Made by a program: the position numbers and the translations under genes
DNA from: Mixta intestinalis
GTDB taxonomy: Bacteria; Pseudomonadota; Gammaproteobacteria; Enterobacterales; Enterobacteriaceae
Direction: 5' to 3'
DNA: 64,000 nucleotides
Assembly: GCF_009914055.1 (NCBI RefSeq)
Contig: NZ_CP028271.1
Span: 2,604,001-2,668,000, forward strand
Notes under the pieces: generated by a model
Told to the model about the DNA's origin: nothing
Seen by the model: only the letters and a program-made list of their open reading frames with translations
The model's database searches: none
Shown: in pieces, positions 60,487 through 64,000 of the stretch
How positions within the stretch are numbered: position 1 is the stretch's first letter
How the letters are laid out: each line of letters starts with the position of its first letter

Positions 60487-62691
60487 TCAGAAGCGATAGT
60501 TCGCGCTGACTGAGAAGTTACGCGGCGCGCCATATACCACATACTGGCTGACGCTGGTGTCATACTTTTTATCCAACAGGTTATTCAGGTTGGCCTGCAA
60601 CGAAAGCTGCTTCGTCACCTGATAACGCCCAAACAGATTTACCAGCGCATAGCTGCCCTGCTCGGCATGCCAGGTGCCGTTGCCTTCCGGCGCGCTGACG
60701 TTCTGCCAGACCGTATTTTGCCAGTTAACTCCGCCGCCCAGCGTAAGATCGCTCAGCGCCGGTGGCGTCCAGGCAGCAAACAGCTTAACGGTGGTGCGCG
60801 GCTGCGTCGGGTTAACCGCATGACCTTCGCTATCCTCCGCCACATAGCGCGTCGCACCGAGCGTCATCTGTAGGCTATCGGTCACCGCACCGTTGATTTC
60901 AAACTCCACGCCCTTGCTCACCGTACCCTGAGTGGCATAGTAAGCGCTCTCGGTGGTGCCCGGAATCATCTCGCCGGTGGTTTGCGCCACGTTATCCTGT
61001 TCGATGCGGAACACCGACACAGAGGTTGTTACACGGCTGTTCAGCCAGTCCGCTTTTACCCCCGCCTCATAGCTTTTACCGGTGACCGGCGACAGGTAGT
61101 GACGGTTGATATCACGGTAGGTTTGCGGATTAAAAATCGAGGTGTAGCTGGCGTAGGCGGACCAGGCATCATTGATGTCATAAACCAGGCCGGCATAAGG
61201 CGCGGCTTTGCTTTTCTCCAGGTTCTGCGACAGCGTGCTGGTGCTCCACTGGGTATAGCGCGCCCCGACAATCAGATGCAGCGGATCGGCCAGCGAAATA
61301 CGTGTGGCGGTATAGGCTGATTTCTGATGGATGGTATCTTCCTGCGCCAGGCTCAGCGCGTTCCAGTTGGTTTCCGGGAAGCTGCTGTTCCAATTATTAA
61401 AGTTGCCGACATCCTCTGGCGAGAGGTTGGCGAAAGCGCTCATATAGCGGTTGTGCTGACGGCTGTAGCTGACGCCCGCCATCAGCTCGTGCTGACGACC
61501 AAACAGCTGATAAGGACCGCTGGCGAAAGCGTCGATCGCATGGACTTTGCGCTTGCCGGTGTTGTAGCCGGTGCCACCAACAACCGGATAACCGGCGTAG
61601 CCGCTTACGCCCTGTCCAGTGTTACGGTCAAAGTAGCCATCGATATAAAGCATTTTACTGTCAAGTTCGGTTTCCGTATGGGTGCCGTTCAGCGTGAACT
61701 GCCAGCCATTGTCGAAACGCTGCTTCAGGGTAGCAAACACTTTTCTCGACTGTTTATCGCTCCAGGCCCAGTCAGGCGCGGTACTGAAGCTGCGGTGATA
61801 GTCAGTTTTACCGCCGTCGCGATACCAGCGCGGCAGGCCGCCCCACGGCGGGCTGTCAGCATTGATTTCCTGATAGTCGTAGCCAACTGATAAGGTCGTG
61901 GAATCGGTCAGATCGGTATCCACCACGCCGTAAATAAATTTCTTGTTGGCGCTGTAGCGATCGATATAGCTGTCATTGTCCTGGTAGCCTGCAATCATGC
62001 GTCCGCGCACGTTACCGGATGCGGTTAGCGGCGCGGAGAGATCGAGCACGTAACGCTGCTTATCCCAGCTGCCGTAGGTGGCGGAGACGTTGCCGGTAAA
62101 TTCGCGGCTGTCGGCGTGCTTGCGCACCATATTAACCGCTGCCGAGGGGTTGCCTGTTCCGCTCATCAATCCGGTAGCACCGCGTACTACCTCAATGCGA
62201 TCGTAAATCGCGGTATCGGCGGCGGAGTCACCCAGATTCCAGCGTTCTTCGAATACGGTAGGAATATCATCCACCATATAGTTATCGATCAGGAAACCGC
62301 GTGAGTAAAAGGTGCTGCGATCGTAATCCGCCACGCTTTCGCTGACGCCAGTGGTATTTTTCAGCACATCGCCCAGCGTTTGCAGCTGCTGATCCTGCAT
62401 ACGCTGCTTGCTGATGATGCTGACGGATTGTGGAATATCACGCACGGTCATGGTCATTTTGGTGCCCGCCTGGGTGACCGGCACGCTGTAGTCGCTTTGC
62501 TGGGTCTCATTGGTGCTGTCATCTGAAGCCTCAACGACCAGCATCTCCTCTTTCTGTGCTGCCGCAGCGCCGGGAAGATAAAGTGCGGCGGCCACCAGCG
62601 TAGCCAGAGGCGTCAGGATCAGCGCCGCATTTTTTACTGATACAGACGCACGGACGCGTCTTTCCCTGTTGTTTGTTAAAAGTGCGAGCAT
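60487..62691 (-). CDS. fhuE: TonB-dependent ferric siderophore receptor FhuE
   Basis: A 734-residue outer-membrane receptor very similar to E. coli FhuE, which takes up ferric coprogen, ferrioxamine B and rhodotorulic acid. Signal peptide (LIILTPLATLVAAALYLPGA-like; cleavage after AAA), TonB box region EEMLVVEASDD, plug with DIPQSVSIISKQRMQDQQLQ and RIEVVRGATGLMSGTGNPSA, then the barrel ending NLLDKKYDTSV...FSVSANYRF with the terminal Phe. RBS AAGG at -7. A Fur-like site upstream fits iron control. Isolated gene. Confidence 0.95.
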   Translation of the reverse strand: MLALLTNNRERRVRASVSVKNAALILTPLATLVAAALYLPGAAAAQKEEMLVVEASDDSTNETQQSDYSVPVTQAGTKMTMTVRDIPQSVSIISKQRMQDQQLQTLGDVLKNTTGVSESVADYDRSTFYSRGFLIDNYMVDDIPTVFEERWNLGDSAADTAIYDRIEVVRGATGLMSGTGNPSAAVNMVRKHADSREFTGNVSATYGSWDKQRYVLDLSAPLTASGNVRGRMIAGYQDNDSYIDRYSANKKFIYGVVDTDLTDSTTLSVGYDYQEINADSPPWGGLPRWYRDGGKTDYHRSFSTAPDWAWSDKQSRKVFATLKQRFDNGWQFTLNGTHTETELDSKMLYIDGYFDRNTGQGVSGYAGYPVVGGTGYNTGKRKVHAIDAFASGPYQLFGRQHELMAGVSYSRQHNRYMSAFANLSPEDVGNFNNWNSSFPETNWNALSLAQEDTIHQKSAYTATRISLADPLHLIVGARYTQWSTSTLSQNLEKSKAAPYAGLVYDINDAWSAYASYTSIFNPQTYRDINRHYLSPVTGKSYEAGVKADWLNSRVTTSVSVFRIEQDNVAQTTGEMIPGTTESAYYATQGTVSKGVEFEINGAVTDSLQMTLGATRYVAEDSEGHAVNPTQPRTTVKLFAAWTPPALSDLTLGGGVNWQNTVWQNVSAPEGNGTWHAEQGSYALVNLFGRYQVTKQLSLQANLNNLLDKKYDTSVSQYVVYGAPRNFSVSANYRF

Positions 62692-63160
62692 GTTTTACCT
62701 TCGCGAAATTTTTTTATTTTTTGCTATCCCTACCCTCGCCGCCGTCAGGCTGGCAAGCGATACGAATGCGGTATTCCCTGCGTCAACAGCCACTGCCGAC
62801 GTGTAAACCCTTCCCTGATCGCAACCCGGCTACGAGGATGAGCTCCGCCCCAAGATTGCGAATGAGAACTTTAATCATTTATATTCACACTGTAAATGGC
62901 TATTACTGACGGTAAGAAAAACTAACGTGGCAAGGGAGTTATGCGGGCTGGCACGTAAAACAGGAGGTTAGTTTGTAAAAAAATGATTAATTAAAAACGA
63001 ATAGCAAGCAGATAGCAGCACATCATTTAAATAGCGGTCTCTGTATGCACAGCAGGCGAAAAAAGCCTGCTCTACGGATTTTACGTCACCGAAATATCAG
63101 GCCTGGGTTATAACAGGCGGTGCCGGAAACCCTTCCCTGCCCCGGCACGAGTCAGCCTTA
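62692..63160. other. Intergenic region upstream of fhuE
   Basis: A 469-base gap. It contains the fhuE promoter region with a Fur-like site and a hairpin AGCAGGC / GCCTGCT at 63051-63073 without a T tail. The plus frame 62673-62909 is not convincing. Confidence 0.4.
62863..62877. promoter_or_regulatory. Fur box candidate upstream of fhuE
   Basis: TGAGAACTTTAATCA matches about 10 of 14 defined bases of the Fur core TGATAATNATTATCA, 172 bases upstream of the fhuE start. Weak match, but the context (siderophore receptor) supports it. Confidence 0.42.
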
Positions 63161-63625
63161 TTAAGCCGGGCGCAGGCGGCTGGTTAAGCCGCGCAGGAAA
63201 TAGCGCAGGAACTGATCGCCACATTCGCGATAGTTTTTATGATCCGGCGCACGCATCATGGCGGTAATTTCCGACATTGAAATACGGAACTGCTGGGCAG
63301 TCAGGATAGTCAGAATATCATCCGTTTTTAGTGCGAAAGCAACGCGCAGCTTCTTAAGAATGATATTGTTATTAAGCCGACGCTCTACTTTTAGCGGCGG
63401 CATACTCTCATCCTTACCGCGCCGATGGTAAATCAGGCCGTTAAGAAAGCAGCTCATCACCACGTCCGGGCAGGCGGCAAAGCCTTCCTCTTCCTCTTTC
63501 AGCACGTAGCCCGCGACCTGCTCCGCCGTTACCGCCGTATCGGCGAGCGCCATAATAGCGACTATGTCGTTGTTGTTTAGCTTCAGCATATAGCGCAGGC
63601 TGCGCAGCACATCGTTGTTTAGCAT
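63161..63625 (-). CDS. yehS: YehS, DUF1456 protein
   Basis: A 154-residue protein made of two similar DUF1456 repeats: NNDVLRSLRYMLKLNNNDIV, then ADTAVTAEQVAGYVLKEEEE, and NNNIILKKLRVAFALKTDDI with FRISMSEITAMMRAPDH. Length and neighbourhood (upstream of the LytTR regulator) match E. coli yehS. Function unknown. Confidence 0.93.
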   Translation of the reverse strand: MLNNDVLRSLRYMLKLNNNDIVAIMALADTAVTAEQVAGYVLKEEEEGFAACPDVVMSCFLNGLIYHRRGKDESMPPLKVERRLNNNIILKKLRVAFALKTDDILTILTAQQFRISMSEITAMMRAPDHKNYRECGDQFLRYFLRGLTSRLRPA

Positions 63626-63695
63626 CGCTCTCTCTTTATTCTTCCGGCGTACAAAGCGGGCAGTATAGCGATCTCTGCGCGCTTGACGAGTAAAA

Positions 63696-64000
63696 CTACG
63701 CGCTTTTCAGCCCCAGCGCCTCTTTCAGACTCTTCAGATAGCGGCGGCTGACCGGCACTTTCTGTCCGGCACGCAATAGCAGCTCGGCCTGGCCGTTTTC
63801 CATAAAACGAATCTCTTTCAGCTGTGTCATATTCACCAGATATTGTCGATGGCAGCGTATCAGCGGAGTACGGTACTCCAGCGTGCGTAGCGTCAGCTCG
63901 GTAAAGCCTTCCGTACCGTCCACGCCGGTGACGAAAACCCCGCTTACGCGGCTGCTGACGTAGGCCACCTCTGACATTTGTAACAGCCAGATACGGCTGT
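63696..64000 (-). CDS. btsR: LytTR response regulator BtsR (YehT), 5' part outside window
   Basis: The C-terminal 101 residues of a LytTR-type response regulator. The DNA-binding beta domain is complete: [40 protein letters not shown] and [18 protein letters not shown]. The frame stays open to the window end; the receiver domain lies beyond. E. coli BtsR with BtsS senses pyruvate and activates btsT. It lies 70 bases upstream of yehS, as in E. coli. Confidence 0.93.
   Translation of the reverse strand, partial: SRIWLLQMSEVAYVSSRVSGVFVTGVDGTEGFTELTLRTLEYRTPLIRCHRQYLVNMTQLKEIRFMENGQAELLLRAGQKVPVSRRYLKSLKEALGLKSA

Noticed and set aside
63051..63073. Hairpin AGCAGGC / GCCTGCT as a terminator
   Set aside because: The T run is in the loop, not after the stem, and the stop of yehS is on the other side.

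Overview
The window is from a Gammaproteobacterium of the order Enterobacterales. The order recN-bamE-(rnfH-ratA)-smpB-ssrA, the tmRNA tag ANDENYALAA, a FhuE-type receptor, and yehS next to the BtsR-type regulator all fit. I infer an Erwiniaceae-like genus (Pantoea, Erwinia or Mixta group) from the accessory content, but the sequence alone does not prove it. The window cuts recN at its 5' end and the LytTR regulator at its 5' end.

Layout. (1) 1-3.86 kb is conserved core: recN, bamE, rnfH/ratA, smpB and ssrA. (2) 3.9-15.9 kb is an accessory block at the 3' end of ssrA, a classic integration hotspot. It is full of wreckage: two copies of a two-gene module (one copy broken), a P2-type portal fragment, a gene broken at a nine-base G tract, a truncated DinI-like gene, a complete type I restriction-modification operon (hsdMSR), and GNAT and IS3 remnants. 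I see no integrase and no second copy of the ssrA 3' end. (3) 15.9-20.9 kb is a sigma-54 catabolic unit: an enhancer-binding regulator facing an amino-acid/amide permease and an amidase, with a perfect -24/-12 promoter and a palindrome between them. (4) 21.2-23.1 kb is decayed (MFS transporter and AraC/GH39-type regulator remnants). (5) 23.1-33.0 kb is a LacI-controlled regulon for a non-phosphorylating sugar-acid pathway: SSS permease and LacI on one strand; dehydratase, aldolase, mutarotase, lactonase, reductase, SDR dehydrogenase and a TauE-type permease on the other, with a palindromic operator between.

(6) 33-41.4 kb holds a periplasmic GH3 beta-glucosidase, a repeat-rich exported protein, a UvdE-type DNA repair enzyme, a sugar epimerase and Gfo/Idh dehydrogenase pair with a divergent AraC regulator, and a YjaB-like acetyltransferase. 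(7) 41.4-43.3 kb has a guanidine-II riboswitch in front of a SugE/Gdx exporter, two YmgB/AriR-like small genes and a 55-bp imperfect direct repeat. (8) 43.3-58.3 kb has a CstA-type transporter, then a signalling locus: a FixJ-like regulator, an 1863-residue kinase/ATPase/histidine kinase, a receiver-only protein, two XapX membrane proteins and an isochorismatase-type hydrolase. Divergent from it are an amidohydrolase, an MFS exporter and an alpha/beta hydrolase. (9) 58.3-60.0 kb is AT-rich and holds a row of short minus-strand ORFs with related leader-like N-termini, at least one frameshifted; these are candidates for a decayed microcin or small-peptide locus. (10) 60.0-64.0 kb has a TfoX-N protein, fhuE, yehS and the end of btsR.

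The items most worth a second look are the peptide row at 58.3-59.1 kb, the duplicated two-gene module and G-tract gene beside ssrA, and the large three-part kinase with a degenerate kinase motif and its two response regulators. Several breaks fall in homopolymers, so some may be assembly errors, but in-frame stops elsewhere argue for real decay.
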